DNA of 64,000 nucleotides from Carallia brachiata. Taxonomy: Eukaryota; Streptophyta; Magnoliopsida; Malpighiales; Rhizophoraceae. Position 1 is the first letter of the stretch. Every line of letters begins with the position of its first letter. The notes under the pieces were generated by a model, which was not told the DNA's origin, did not search any database, and was given only the letters and a program-made list of their open reading frames with translations. Below are positions 1 through 11,808 of the stretch, in pieces. The position numbers were made by a program, and so were the translations under genes. The stretch spans positions 1,132,056-1,196,055 of the forward strand of contig JADCRB010000037.1 of the NCBI GenBank assembly GCA_021464245.1, given 5' to 3'.

Positions 1-3000
1 ACTTCGGACACCATTTTCCCGTCCGCCTAATTTTTCAAAAAATAAGCAGAGAATTTTTTTTGGGCATATAATTGTAAAAATATAATAGATATAAATATCT
101 GAATAATTAATTAAAAAATTATATTTAATATAAAAATAAAAAAATATAAATTATATTAAATTAATAATACGTCTCTTATTTATTTTATTAAATATATTTA
201 TATAATCTTATTCTTAATAATAACTGAACGGGACAGGGCAATAAAAAACCGTCCCACCTGACAACGATGTAGTTAAGGCCGTGGGACCCTCTGAGAGCTC
301 TCGTGAGTTGAGTGAGGTCTATCTTCTTGTTTCTGCAATCGGCTCCGCTGGCACTTGGCGGCTAATAACTTTTTTTTTTTTTTTTCTTGCACGTAAGTCT
401 CTGCTCAATTAACGTTTTAATCCTTAATTCCAACTTTTGAGTGACCGATAATTACCTTTTAAGTCTTTAATTACATAATCCGGAAATTAAGGACAGTGGA
501 ACTAGTTTGTGGTTGCATAATCCAACAATCTACCTTTTGTCGACAAGCTTATTAGTAAAATCTTAATTTAAAAAAAAAAAAAAAAGTAACTTTGGCAACA
601 TTTTCAGTAACTCAGTATCATCAAATGCTTGCTGACTGCTGCTTTTTAAAACAAATTAGTACTCTTGTAATTTGCAGTACCTTATCAACACGCACCATAT
701 TACTAAACCCCAATTTCACAAGTATAAGGCAGCTTTCCGTTTCTTTCGTTGGGATGTGAATTTATAATTTTTAGTTCATTAAGAGATTTATTTAATCGTG
801 ATTTACATAATAAAATAATTTTTTTATACTCATTATTTATATATCTACATTATTATTAAAACCTGAGAATTAGACTTGAAACTTAAAAGTTTAAGTTCTT
901 AACCACAAGTTTGTAAACAATAATTGGTGATGATTGTGTTGGGGGCTACTTCTATAATCTTTATGCGACAATGGTAGGTACTGTGTCGCATAAATCGGCT
1001 ATGAACATCTAGGTTGGATACATATTTTCGTTTACTAATTGTTTACTAATTGTGAGCTAGTGATTGGTAGCCAATAATTATTAGCTAGCCACACTACAAG
1101 GACTTGAGGTTTGGTGGAGAAGATCTAACATTCAATTCCTGACTGCCTAGTTTCATACCCATAAAATGTGGGTACGATGAAATGCAACTCAATCCATGAT
1201 ACTAAACAACTCAAATAACCTAAAAAAAATAATGATAATAATAACTTAAATATTTACCACTTAAAACGGTAATTTGATTATAATCTGACGTGTTTTTTTT
1301 ATTCGCAACTTAAATGGCAGCGCTTGAAGACTTGGATCTCCAAATTTATCTGGAGTTTAATCGTTGACTGTGCGCAGTTGATTACAGACTCGGTAATCAC
1401 TATGGTCGACTTAGGGAGACCCGCTCTGATCCAACAGTATTCGGACGATGGATTCCTTCTTATAAGTTGGGTTGAATGAAGTATACAAATAAGAATTATT
1501 CCGACTTCAACCCGCAGATCTAATAACTGACATATTAGCGACACATTTTTTTTTTATCAAAAAAAAAAAACCTAAGTGCTTCCATCCTCTACTAAATACT
1601 AGTAATTACTATGATGTATAACCTAAATCAAAAAATTAAGCATGGTTTTTCTCCCCATTAGTGATTAGCTTATGCAAGTTTGGGGCGTTAACTCGAGTTT
1701 GCATTTCATATATTGCGGGTCACTTGATACAATTAACGCTAAGAGTGATATTGGTCTGCTATCTTATTATTTGAAAAACAAATCATGCAGTATTAAATGA
1801 ATTTTATTGACCCAAAAAATATTAAATGAATCTGAGTAATTGATTTCTGCGGAGTAGCTTTTTCAATTTTTGTAACAAATAATTAGTCACCACATATCTG
1901 AATTTTAAGATTAAGGTCGTTGGTTGATATTCTAATTCAATCTATCTCATTAAAAAGACCTATCACTTAGAGTACTAATGAATCAAGTTAGGTTTCTTTA
2001 CGACTAATTACGATAATTGTTGAATGTAAAATCCGACATTTATATTTCAATTAAATCATTCCGCCTATTATGGAATTACATTAATTTTACTAATATCATT
2101 AAACAAATAAATAAAAAAATAAAAAAGTACCACTATTAAACATTCTAATCCAACAAGTTTCAATGATCTTTTTTTTTTTAATTTCTCTTTTGTAATATTA
2201 TATTATTGAGATCATGTTCAATCATTTTTCTTTTGGTAAGCCCTAAATAGAGGGAGTCGAAAAGCACAGGTATTCAAGAGGTGGGGTGGGAGTGGAGCCA
2301 CGTTGCAATCTATTCTCTCTTCACCTGCTCGTCCCCATTGATTCGTTAGCTGCTGGGACTTAGCAAGACATTAATAAAGAATCAGCACCAGATCGAGGGA
2401 TACAGCAACTGATGTGCCCTGTGAACGTACAGCCCCATTTCCTAGTTCCTACATGTAAGGGTCTTGAGCATGTAGATTAGCATTCCAATAATTTTTCATT
2501 CTTCCCTTCTATGTATACAGTTTTAACCATTCGAACTTAGCTTAAATGGTCACCATGTCCCCACTAAAGAAGAAGTTTGGAGGTAGAATCAAATTCAAAT
2601 TACGACTCCTCCTAAAAAATACTAATGAGTTTGAGAAATTTGTCCTCAGAATACAGTGCACCGACATCTCCCTCCGCTTTCTTTTCAATGTTAATATACA
2701 TGCAGTTTTCAAGCACCCACTTGCTTTCGGGTGGGGTGGGGATTGCTTTTGGGTTGCGAGTTATTGCGCTTTTGCAAAGTGAAAACAATATAGGTTTATT
2801 TAATAATATTTTTGATAATTTTTTTTATAAATTTAATTATTTAATAATATATATTATTTTATTATTATTTTAAAATTAATTTTATGAAACTCTTTTTTTT
2901 CATTTAAAAATGCATCACTAGCACAGATTTCCATCCAAGTTGTCCAACCGTGCAAATGCTTGTGTATGGGCCCACTCCATGGTCAACATTTGAGTTTATT

Positions 3001-3990
3001 AAAATATTCGACTTTAATTAGAGATACCAACAAAAGCCCGTCAATTGTATACATCTTTTTAAGAAAAAAAAAGGAAAAAATTTAGGTATAGAATAATAAG
3101 TACAAAATTAATATATAAATTTTAAATTATTAAATTATAAAAAATATATTAAATTTTAAAAAATAAATCGTTAAATTAATTATATATTTTTTATATATCA
3201 TAAATTATATATTTGTAAAATCTACTTAAATATTATATATATTTATATATACATCTTTTGCTTTAATATGGTCCACTCTATTTGAAAAGTCCATTCAGGA
3301 TTATTCCTTGCATTAATGTTGATGAAAATGTTTTGACCCCAGTACCCTTTCTTTATCCTTTTTTTAAGACGAATGACGAAAAAGTCTTTATGCCAAATCC
3401 GACTGAGACTACATGAAATGTTTTTGTCATAATCCGTTATTATGACTGAAGTTTTTTTTTTTTTGGGTCATAAACCGATTCTTGCGCTGACCATCACGGA
3501 AATCTCGACATTCATCTGAGGTGGGCTTGAAAGCGTAGGAGTCGCTCCTGGATTCTCTTGGATTGTATTCGCAAGTCGACATGGTGGGGGAATTGCAATA
3601 ACCGAAGAGACTCCTTTTTATTTGTGGCCCGAACCCAGCTCTAAATTTTTGTGGGCCTATGCTGCTCACAAAGCCTATTCCCATGATACAGAACCGCACT
3701 ATGAATTGTCATTATTGTGGGCCCATGTTGCCCACAAAAGCCCATTCCTATGATATACTAACACACATAAAGTCAACACCTTAATAAATAGAATTTAAAT
3801 TTTTATTATATAATTAATTAAGTCTTAAGTTTTAATTTTGAGAAAAAAAATATAAAATTTATGAGAGTTTAAAGCTACTTATATTATGTAGTTCACGTCA
3901 CCCAATAAGCTCCAAATCAACAATTTTTTTTTTTTTTGAACAAAACAAATCAACAATTTTGGTGCATCCAATATTGTTCTTTTAAATAGT
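1..3990. other. AT-rich intergenic region
   Basis: No supportable gene. The stretch is strongly AT-rich with many poly(A)/poly(T) tracts and stop codons in all frames. Short open frames at about 2.55-2.87 kb and 3.43-3.70 kb have no recognisable domain and no splice context. One segment (about 1290-1552) resembles another in the window and is listed separately. The less AT-rich patch at 2260-2500 could be promoter-like sequence, but nothing downstream supports a gene. Confidence 0.6.
1290..1552 (-). repeat. dispersed repeat, copy 1
   Basis: Read on the minus strand, this segment contains the phrase GAAGTCGGAATAATTCTTAT followed by an AACCCAA...ATAAGAAG block. It aligns over roughly 200 bases, with gaps, to the plus strand at 17630-17830. 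Both copies run from an ATTAGAT-like start into a diverged tail. An 81-codon open frame here is probably chance coding across the repeat. The family is not recognised; it may be a retroelement fragment. Confidence 0.4.
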
Positions 3991-4002
3991 TTGAATTTCA
4001 AG

Positions 4003-5921
4003 TTAGCTACAGGCACAGCCAGAAACTGGAGAAATTCTCTTATTCAATGCCGCCTCCAACTTCCTAGCTTTCACTTCACTGAGGACATTTCTAGCCCACT
4101 TAGCAAAGTGGGTCTCATTCAATCCAATTCTGCCACTTTTGTAAATGGACATGCACCGGCGGTCGTCGTCCGGGTAGGGGCAGTCATCGCCATTAGGGTC
4201 TCGCCATGCGCCTTGGTGTCTCATACCGGACCAGCTAGCAATCCAATGATATACATATTGGCCTACGCCGGCCAGCTTCAGCCACCCTTTGGGGAAGAAT
4301 TCCATAACACTGCTGTTTCGGTTCATTAGGAACATGTTGGTTAATTGAGCTCCGTGGGGAGATATCAGAATATCTGTCAACCCCATCAACTTCACCTGCA
4401 TTTCAAAACAATGGTTTCCCACATCTTGTTTAATGCTAGCTAATATATGTTACATGGTTATACTATTTCAATAAGGGAAATGATAGAGGAAGCGGGATTC
4501 TACCGTGCGTCAGAGTTTAAATATATATTTAAAAAAAAAATGAAGGTTTAAAATAATATTAAAAACATTTAAGAAAACACTAATTACGTTTAGGAATTAT
4601 ATTTTTTTAATAAAAATTAAGCCAAAAAATGTAAACAAAAAAAAGAGAAATAGATGTGTGTGCTGTGCGTAAGATAGACAAATCGTGGTAATAGCGTCCT
4701 TTCAATGATTAGTAAGTGAAAAAAATCTGAAAGAATTGAAATCATTTCCAAAGCTTTTAGAATTTGTATTCCAGTCAAAGCTTCTTTTTTAGGGGGACAA
4801 AAAAAAAAAAAGAACTAGCACCATGACTAGAATAATGTGAAACTGACCTGCTCACAAAATGTTAGGTTATTGGAGTAGGCCACCATCAACCGGCAACCTT
4901 CCACTTTAGCACACTCCTTTTCAAATACTGAATCACGGCGGACTGATGCCTAAATGATCTCGGGCCAGTCCTCATAAACAAGGTCATCCCGATCGCCGGC
5001 AATCCCGGCTGGTCGGCAATGTATCTTCCAAGCTTACATTACAAAAAGCCCTAGTCTTACACCTCATCAGATCATAAGTCTCCATCCTCCTCTCCCTTGA
5101 CATGCCACCCTCGTTGTGTCTCATCACCACAGCTTTCTCGAAACAAATTGGCTCACTGTTATTAGCCCACTCAAACCCCTCAATATAGGGCTTCCCACCA
5201 AATGTTGCCTCTGTTAGTGTCCTCAGCCACAGGCCCATCTTGAACCTGAGCTCACCCCAATGTATAAAATCCATCTATCCGGCAAGGAACATTGATTTCT
5301 TGTATGCCAAGCAACAAATGGTATCAGAGCCGATAATCCGTGCCAGATGTTATCATAATTGTAATGATTATACGATACGAAGGTTAGTCCCTTCATGAGT
5401 GTTGCATTGAATGGAAGGCCTCAGGCCATGCTAGTGCATAGGAGTTCCATGACCCATCATGTGTGTCCCTCCCTTTCAAGCAAAGTAGCCTACCTTTTGA
5501 TGACTCTGAAGGAAACTGTTGATACTGTACCTCACCTTCTTCGTGAGTATCGTACATAGAGCTCATGAACCACGTGTGGCCTTGAAGGGCCTTGTCTGCA
5601 TAGCGCAAGTCCTTGAGTGGGAGAAACGTGACCGATTGCCGAAGCCTTTCGTGATCAATTTCCACCGTGGACGAGCAGTTGGTGACTCTTTGGTGCATGA
5701 CATACCACGATGGTGGTGGTGTTGTTGAAGATGGTGGAGTATGGAAGGACTGGATGTTGAAGAGAGTGAAGAAAGCAGCACAAGTAGATAGAAGCAAGAT
5801 TGAGAATTTTGGAGAGTAGCAAGTAAATGGTGATATATTGTTTCGTTGTTTTGGATGGACGTTGGGCTTTTTGAAGCTGGGATTTCGTGGATCTGTCTAG
5901 CTCTGCAGGTGATTTTGCCAT
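4003..5921 (-). pseudogene. GT61-family (DUF563) glycosyltransferase, broken
   Basis: Two exons. Exon 1 runs from about 5921 to 4848 and ends FCEQ before a GT donor. Exon 2 (4395-4003) follows a TGCAG acceptor and opens VKLMGLTDILISPHGAQLTN, the hallmark GT61 block, then WRDP and the C-terminal helix. Intact members are Golgi type II membrane enzymes that add sugars to glycans. A hydrophobic stretch near the start (about 5830-5790) fits the anchor. Exon 1 has at least five frame breaks: between 5790 and 5660, and near 5415, 5265, 5010 and 4935. Homology resumes across each, for example WILY then HWGELRFKM, and IGMTLFMRTGPRSF then VFEKECAKVEGC. At least four are repaired by adding one base to a short run. 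As written it cannot encode the protein. Family call from motifs; exact orthologue not assigned. Confidence 0.8.
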
Positions 5922-6756
5922 GGACATGTGAGAAAGGGTTGTGAAGGGGCTCTCTCTCAAACTCTCAAAAGCACAAATTATTTATGAGAAGCAAGGTTTG
6001 ATCCCATTGTCACGCATATAAATTCTATGGCTTTCAAAGTCCCAAGTATCAAAGAAAGACACCCACTGGCCACTAGAGTGGAAATTTTTTTTTTTTTTTT
6101 TAAAGAAAAATCAAAGGTAAAGATAAAATTAGGCCACAAGATGATAAACCCAAAGGGGGAAGTGAGGGCGATAGTGGGATGGTGGTGCTGGTGCAAATTG
6201 ACCTAACCACAATCATGTGAAGAGACTCCTCTGCAAAGCAAAGAAAGTCCCTGAACCGAAAATTATGGATTAACAATTTTTAATATTACAAAAGAAGGGA
6301 TCATACGCATCTCTCGGCTCTCGTGATTTATAAGCATTACTAGGACGATGCAGTGTAAAAATAAATAAATAAAATAGAATTGAACGCATTATTAAAGGCT
6401 GATACGACGCCGTGTAACGAAAAAAGAAAAAAGAGAGAAACATAGATACAATTAAGGACTTACAAGGGCGGAAAACAAAAGAGTGTATGCAGCCAACGGA
6501 CAGAACAAGGCTCATGAAAATGAACACAAGTTTGGTTTTAAATATGTCAAGAAAGATCTCACTAGTTTTGGAGTTATTTCTACGATTGAAGATCTCAATT
6601 TGAGTCCCAAATGGAACTAATTAACTAAAAAATATATATCAAGAAAGCAGAGGGGAAAAAAGGAGCTGCTGGTACCCCAGATACGACAATTCATTCTCCG
6701 TTTGATGGCATCATGGGGGCATATACAATCCTGACGTACAACCACCATAGAAGCAC
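5922..6756. other. intergenic, GT61 upstream to PPR 3' flank
   Basis: No gene supported. The 72-101 codon minus-strand frames are low complexity and have no splice context. Sequence just above 5921 is presumably the promoter and leader of the GT61 gene. Sequence below 6757 is presumably the 3' UTR of the PPR gene. Confidence 0.5.
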
Positions 6757-9344
6757 TCATGTAGTTGCGGGGTCACAATTCCTTTGAATCAGAAGCACAT
6801 GGAAGTTGTTTGCAGTTTCAGTTAATCCAGCACCGGAAAATGCACTCAAAAGCCTCTTACACGCGGAGATATCGAAATCTGTAGTAGTGGATTGCTTCCA
6901 CTGATCGAGAATTTCTCCGGCTTCTTTCAAATGTCCATGCACTAGAAATGAAGAAAGAATGCAGACATAGTTTCTGCTCGTCATTTTTTGCTTCATCATT
7001 CTCAAGGATTTCCATATTTGGTCGATTTTGACTTTGTTCTGTAAACCTGCATACAAGATGATAAGGAAATCATATGTTATCCATTCTCTTTGTGTAATAC
7101 TTCTCTCAGCTTCGACTACAGCGCTGGGTTCTGCATTCACAAGATGACCTGCCGTTAAATATATATTAGCAATGTCGATGTATCTCAGCCAATCATCATT
7201 AGAACCAGAGTCATGCCTCATTTCGTCTAAAATTCTTCTAACTTGATCCATATTTAGCATTGCTGCACATGAACTTATCCACAGGTTGTAAGTAAAGATA
7301 TCAGGGGCAACCTTCCGATGTTTCATTTCTTCAACAACCAAAGAGACTTTATCCACTTGCCCGGCTGACAATACAAAGTCATCATCTCATTGTATGTGAG
7401 AGCAGTGAAGGACAGATTGGATCCCTTTATTCTCGCATAAAGTTCTTCGGCCTTTTCAATTAGCTTTGCCCCAGCATACGAATGGAGGAGAGCAGTGTAT
7501 GTTTCATTGGTTTTCGTTGTCTGGCAGCCCTTCAAAGTATCGTTCTGCAGCATCGATACCAAAAACTTTTGTCATCAAGTCAATTCGGGTTGCATAGTCA
7601 GAGTCTGATAATTGATATTCTTCATGTGATACATCCATTCAGATATCTGCATGCATATATCAGTTGCAGGACAAATGATCATCATGTAATCGATTTGCAG
7701 ATAAATGGAGAGCTTAATATGTTTCCTAGGAAAAGCTCTGTTAAATTTCAGCAAAAACTAAAGAAAGAGATAAATAATAAACAAAGTAGCAGGTGCAAAA
7801 GCCACTCGCTAAAAGACTAAATATTCTCCTATGATTCCCACTGTTTAAATGGAGTAATACAACTCATGATTCTGAAAGGACTCCCATCTCTCTGCTTCCA
7901 AAGGGCTTTAGCGGAGGATAAGGTGTATATAATTAAGGATTTAATATGATGGTACTTTTGTGCTGTTTCCCGTTCCAAAAGACTTGTTTCTTCAAATAAA
8001 AGAATCCAAAAGTGATCTTATCTTTTCTATCTGTCGCTGTTTAGTAATAATCAAAATGTTCATCTAGGCATATGGCACTCAAGCTAGAAAACAAAATTAT
8101 TTTGCTTGCAAGGAAAATTAATAACGATTCAAGGAAAGATGAGTCAAGTGTTGGTTAAAAGAAAACCAAAATACTTAATGAAAATAAAAAATGCTATACC
8201 CAATATTTTGCCATCCCTAACATTCTTTCTTCCATGCATCCCAAAACCCAGCAACAGTAGAACTGCCACTTTTCCCAATTCTGGAATTCTTTTTTTCCCC
8301 CATATTTCACAGTTAGAATGACCAGTTATGACTACATCCCTCTGTGCTGTACAAAACCTAATGCAATCATGAATCACTACAATTCTTCTTCAAATTTCTT
8401 TTATGAGCATATTTTGTCTAAAATTTACAGTTAAAATGAATGAATGTGCAATTGCTCCAACAAACAAAATCCCCTTATGTTTTCCGTCATTGAGACACCC
8501 AAACTCATTGACCCTTCAGTTCTCCAAAAATCAACCACAAGATCACAGCTTGAAACATTAAAAAGCAACCCAATTCATTCGAAATAAAAGAAAGAAAAGA
8601 AGAGGAAGGCCGGCAATCTGCAAATTCTCCCTCCTAAAATTCACACTTCAAAAGAACACAAGTAGGCAAGGCCATTAAAAATGAAGACATTCTAAAAGAA
8701 AGCTTTTTTTTTCCCATTCTGTAGCTAAACAGCGAACCTCAAGAGCGTGCTTGTATCGTTGAGACTTTCTGAGTTCTTTGGAGATTCTGCGAAGCTCAGC
8801 AGCCGTCACAGTATTCCCTTCACTGACCCATCTCTGAATAACATTAATGGCGCTGCGCTTGGGCAGTCTCAGCCTGAAAATTCTACTCTTCAGGTCATCT
8901 CCATCGTTTTCCTTTGAACCCAATTCGTCTTCCAGCGCCGCTTCGCTTTGAAAGGCACCCGAAGAGAGGAATCGACCAAACACACCTTTCTCTAAACCGC
9001 AGATAGATCGAATTTCACTGACAGGAAACCCCATTAAATAAAAAAAAAAGTGAGAAAAATGAGTGAAAAAAAAAAAAAGAAAACCCAGAAAGTGCTACGC
9101 AAAGAGGGATAGGATGTGTCCGTTTGGCTGTTGCGGAAAAATTGGGAAAATAAAAGCAAAGCGAAAGACTGGATCTTTTTCTGTTGAAAGCAAATCAAAG
9201 ACATTTTCTTTTATGAGATCAATGCAACTTTGCTACATTTTCTCGGCAACCAAATGGAAAATTTGTGAAATGGATAGGATAAGGAAATTTAGGGAATAGA
9301 GCTTACCGTCTGAGGGTGAGGAAGAGGGAGCTCGACGACGCCAT
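6757..9344 (-). pseudogene. P-class PPR protein gene (At4g01990/At1g02150-like), frame interrupted
   Basis: Three exons with consensus splice sites: 9344-9307 (MASSSSLFLTLR, start of an organellar presequence, donor GTAAGC), 9017-8738 and 7646-6757. Exon phases join cleanly: exon 1 ends in phase 2, exon 2 on a codon boundary. Exon 2 carries the conserved lead-in SRIFRLRLPKRSA and ELRRISKELRKSQRYKHALE. Exon 3 starts ISEWM and carries PPR-like helices such as NETYTALLHSYAGA, TYNEMMTLY and PDIFTYNLWISSCAA. Such proteins bind organellar RNA and are usually mitochondrial. Expected length is about 403 residues, shorter than many relatives. Exon 3 has three frame breaks, near 7617, 7512 and 7370. 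Each is repaired by one extra base in an A or T run. Either a young pseudogene or a real gene with sequencing deletions. Confidence 0.8.
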
Positions 9345-10175
9345 GGATTTTGTTCTTAATTGAGCTTCTGGGCTTTTCAGTTGGGAATAATGAAGGAAAG
9401 AAGTATCTCATTACTTGACTTTGATAATGGCCTAATGGGATTGAGTTACCCCAAAAAAATGAATTTTAAGTTTTTTTTTTTTTTTTTCATTTATAATTCT
9501 TGCTAAGGAGCACACCAAAGTAAAAAATAATAATTATAATAATACTGCCAACAGATAAAAATGGTCATAGGCTTCACGGGGCATTTTTACTAAGAATAAT
9601 TAAAAATAAAATAAAAAATCAATTTCGTTTAAAATTTTATGTGTGAGCTTGAAGATATTTGGGGATTAAATTCATTGCCTTCCCCAAGGCCAAGCCCAAA
9701 GGATTAATCGTCACTTTAATCACTTGGTTGCTGTTGGCCGTAATTATATGCAGTAAAGGGTTTAATAACATGAATACGAGATATATAATTAATTATTTAT
9801 TTATTTATATATTTTTATAATTAAATATATTTTTTATAATGTAAATTTTACATTGTTATGTGTCATATTTTTTTATACGTTGGCAACAAACCTTTTCTGT
9901 AAAGTAAAGTAAAAGAGACAGCTCGTTCAAAAGATTATACCACGGAACAGACCTTCCAAAAATATTGTCTATAAAATGTCGTCCTCATAGTATATCGGAA
10001 TTTGAGAGAAATAGGGTAACTTTGCTTTTATGGCTAACCTCGCTGTTGCAAGTTATTAAAAGTTTTGCTCGAGGCTTAAGGGTAAGCAAACCTATGAGCT
10101 ATCTAAAAAGTTAAACATTTTCTAAGTTCTTATCTCATTAGTTGATTCATATCATAGTCATTTAAGTAGCCAACC
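9345..10175. other. intergenic, PPR gene upstream region
   Basis: Likely PPR promoter close to 9345, then AT-rich sequence with no supported gene. A poly(T) run lies at about 9472-9487 and an AT-only block around 9780-9850. Confidence 0.5.
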
Positions 10176-10190
10176 AAGCATGTAAAGAAA
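10176..10190 (+). repeat. left target-site duplication
   Basis: AAGCATGTAAAGAAA here is repeated exactly at 11441-11455, right after a poly(A) tail. The 15-bp length is typical of LINE-type target-primed insertion. Confidence 0.9.
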
Positions 10191-11440
10191 TATATGACGG
10201 AGCTTCCTCTCTCTCTCTCTAATCCTCCGCATCTTCCTAAAAGTCCAAAGATACCACCTTATTGGCAGTGGTGGCTTTCCTGCCGCCACCGTTGGCCCTC
10301 CTCTCCTTCTCCACTCCATCTTCAACTTCTTTTCCTCCCTTCTCCTTTCTCTCGCACCCTCAGCTTCTTCTCTCCCGATCTCTACCCTCTCCTCTTTCTC
10401 TTTCTCTTTCCCTCACCCACAGCTTCTTCCTAGCATCTCCCTCCACTCCATTTTCAACTTCTTTTCCTCCCTTCTCCTTTTTCTCTCACCCACGACTTCC
10501 TCTCTCCCGATTCCTACTCTCTCCTCTTTCTCTTTCTCTTTCTCTTTCCCTCACCCACAACTTCTTCCTGTCATCTCCCTCTCTATTTTTGTAGATCTAG
10601 TATAGTAGAGTCTACCGACGGCCTTCCCATCATCAAAATCTGGGGTCCCCTCCTGCCGGGCTTCAGCCTTGCCGTTTTCAGCAGCCTTATCCGTCGCCGG
10701 TGCCGCCGTACCAGTCACTGGCGACGCTGCCTCGGACACCAACTTTGCCTCGGGCGCAGCAATACCTGTTGCTGGGGCAGTCATTGGTGTCTTCTCTCTC
10801 GCTGTTGCACTCGGTGCTACTGGAGCCGATTCCGCTGACGCATCCTCTGCTAATGCCACTGTTCTTACTGTCCACGGTTATTCTGCTGTTGGAATGCCCT
10901 CCTCTTTGCAGCCATGTTCCTTTCGAAAACTGCCGCTGTGGACTGGACGCCGTCGTCGCAGCCGCTGTGGATGCCGCCTCTGTTGCCACCCAAAATTACT
11001 TTTGTCTCGTTAGGAGTCGTTTTGGAAGGATTTTGTTATGTATTGTAGGTTTTATGTTGGTGTCTCTTTGTAGGCTGTACTGTTGTGTTTTCGGAAATCA
11101 AGGTTAGATTTATTCGTTTGATTTTCGTAGCGGGTCCGCTAACGTGCGGTGATTTCTGTCATTGGCATGTTGTCTGATCTGATTGGATCTAATTAACTGT
11201 ATGTAGTTAAGTAGGTTTAGTCATTAGTCAGTTTATTTCCTCTTCAGAGGATTTTGTGTTAACGAGCTGCGAGTCTCGTTTGTGAAAGATCGTGATGACC
11301 TTATGGAATGTAGGCCATTAGAGCCGTATCCTTCGCTTACTTCACGTAGGTACTTTCGATACCTTTGTGTCGGTCTCGTATACTGTTTCGATGAATATCT
11401 ATAAAATAGTTTCCTTATGTCAAAAAAAAAAAAAAAAAAA
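10191..11440 (+). mobile_element. non-autonomous LINE-like retroposon with poly(A) tail
   Basis: A 1.25-kb unit bounded by a perfect 15-bp duplication, ending in about 19 A residues (11422-11440). The first 400 bases are CT-rich. The middle is GC-rich, with open frames that are Ala/Thr-rich on the opposite strand. The 3' part is T/G-rich and ends in a GATGAATATCTATAAAATAG block before the A tail, like plant L1-type 3' ends. No reverse transcriptase or endonuclease motif is present, so it probably moved with help from an intact LINE. The exact duplication suggests recent insertion. A diverged relative lies at about 18212-18960. The 102-135 codon frames inside are most likely not genes. Confidence 0.75.
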
Positions 11441-11455
11441 AAGCATGTAAAGAAA
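11441..11455 (+). repeat. right target-site duplication
   Basis: Exact copy of the 15 bases at 10176-10190, immediately after the poly(A) tail of the inserted element. Confidence 0.9.
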
Positions 11456-11808
11456 CATTGATTTTTTTAGCTGACGGGATTTCAATCCCCACTAACACCA
11501 ATTACCCACTTAGTAGGCTGGGGCCCCTTGCCCCTTCGGACTGCCGTCTTTGACACTTGCTTTCTCTTCTTTTTACTAACACTTAACTAATTAACTAACC
11601 GCTAATCTTATTAAAAAAAAAAAAAAAACCAAGTAAACACACACACACACATATATATCAGCAATGCGACAGCCAGAGATTTGACTCTTACATCTAGCGT
11701 AACTTTGAGGTATCGCCATTACCATGCCACCAAATAAACACTTAGCTAGTATTTAACAGCTGGTAAGAAACATATGTAACCACTGGATTTGTAGAACAAC
11801 GAAGATTT
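11456..11808. other. intergenic, purine permease 3' flank
   Basis: No gene seen. Contains a poly(A) run (about 11611-11628), a short CA/TA repeat (11637-11658) and presumably the 3' UTR of the minus-strand permease gene. Confidence 0.5.

Noticed and set aside
3991..5728. Plus-strand frames of 112 and 69 codons
   Set aside because: Antisense shadows of the GT61 exons.
8675..9034. ATG at 9034 as start of the PPR protein
   Set aside because: The sequence before 9017 is intron ending in TTTCCTGTCAG. The true start lies in a short upstream exon (9344-9307) whose phase fits.
10262..11107. Several 100-135 codon frames on both strands
   Set aside because: They lie inside the LINE-like insertion. 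They are low complexity, overlap each other and have no domain; no reverse transcriptase or gag motif is recognisable.
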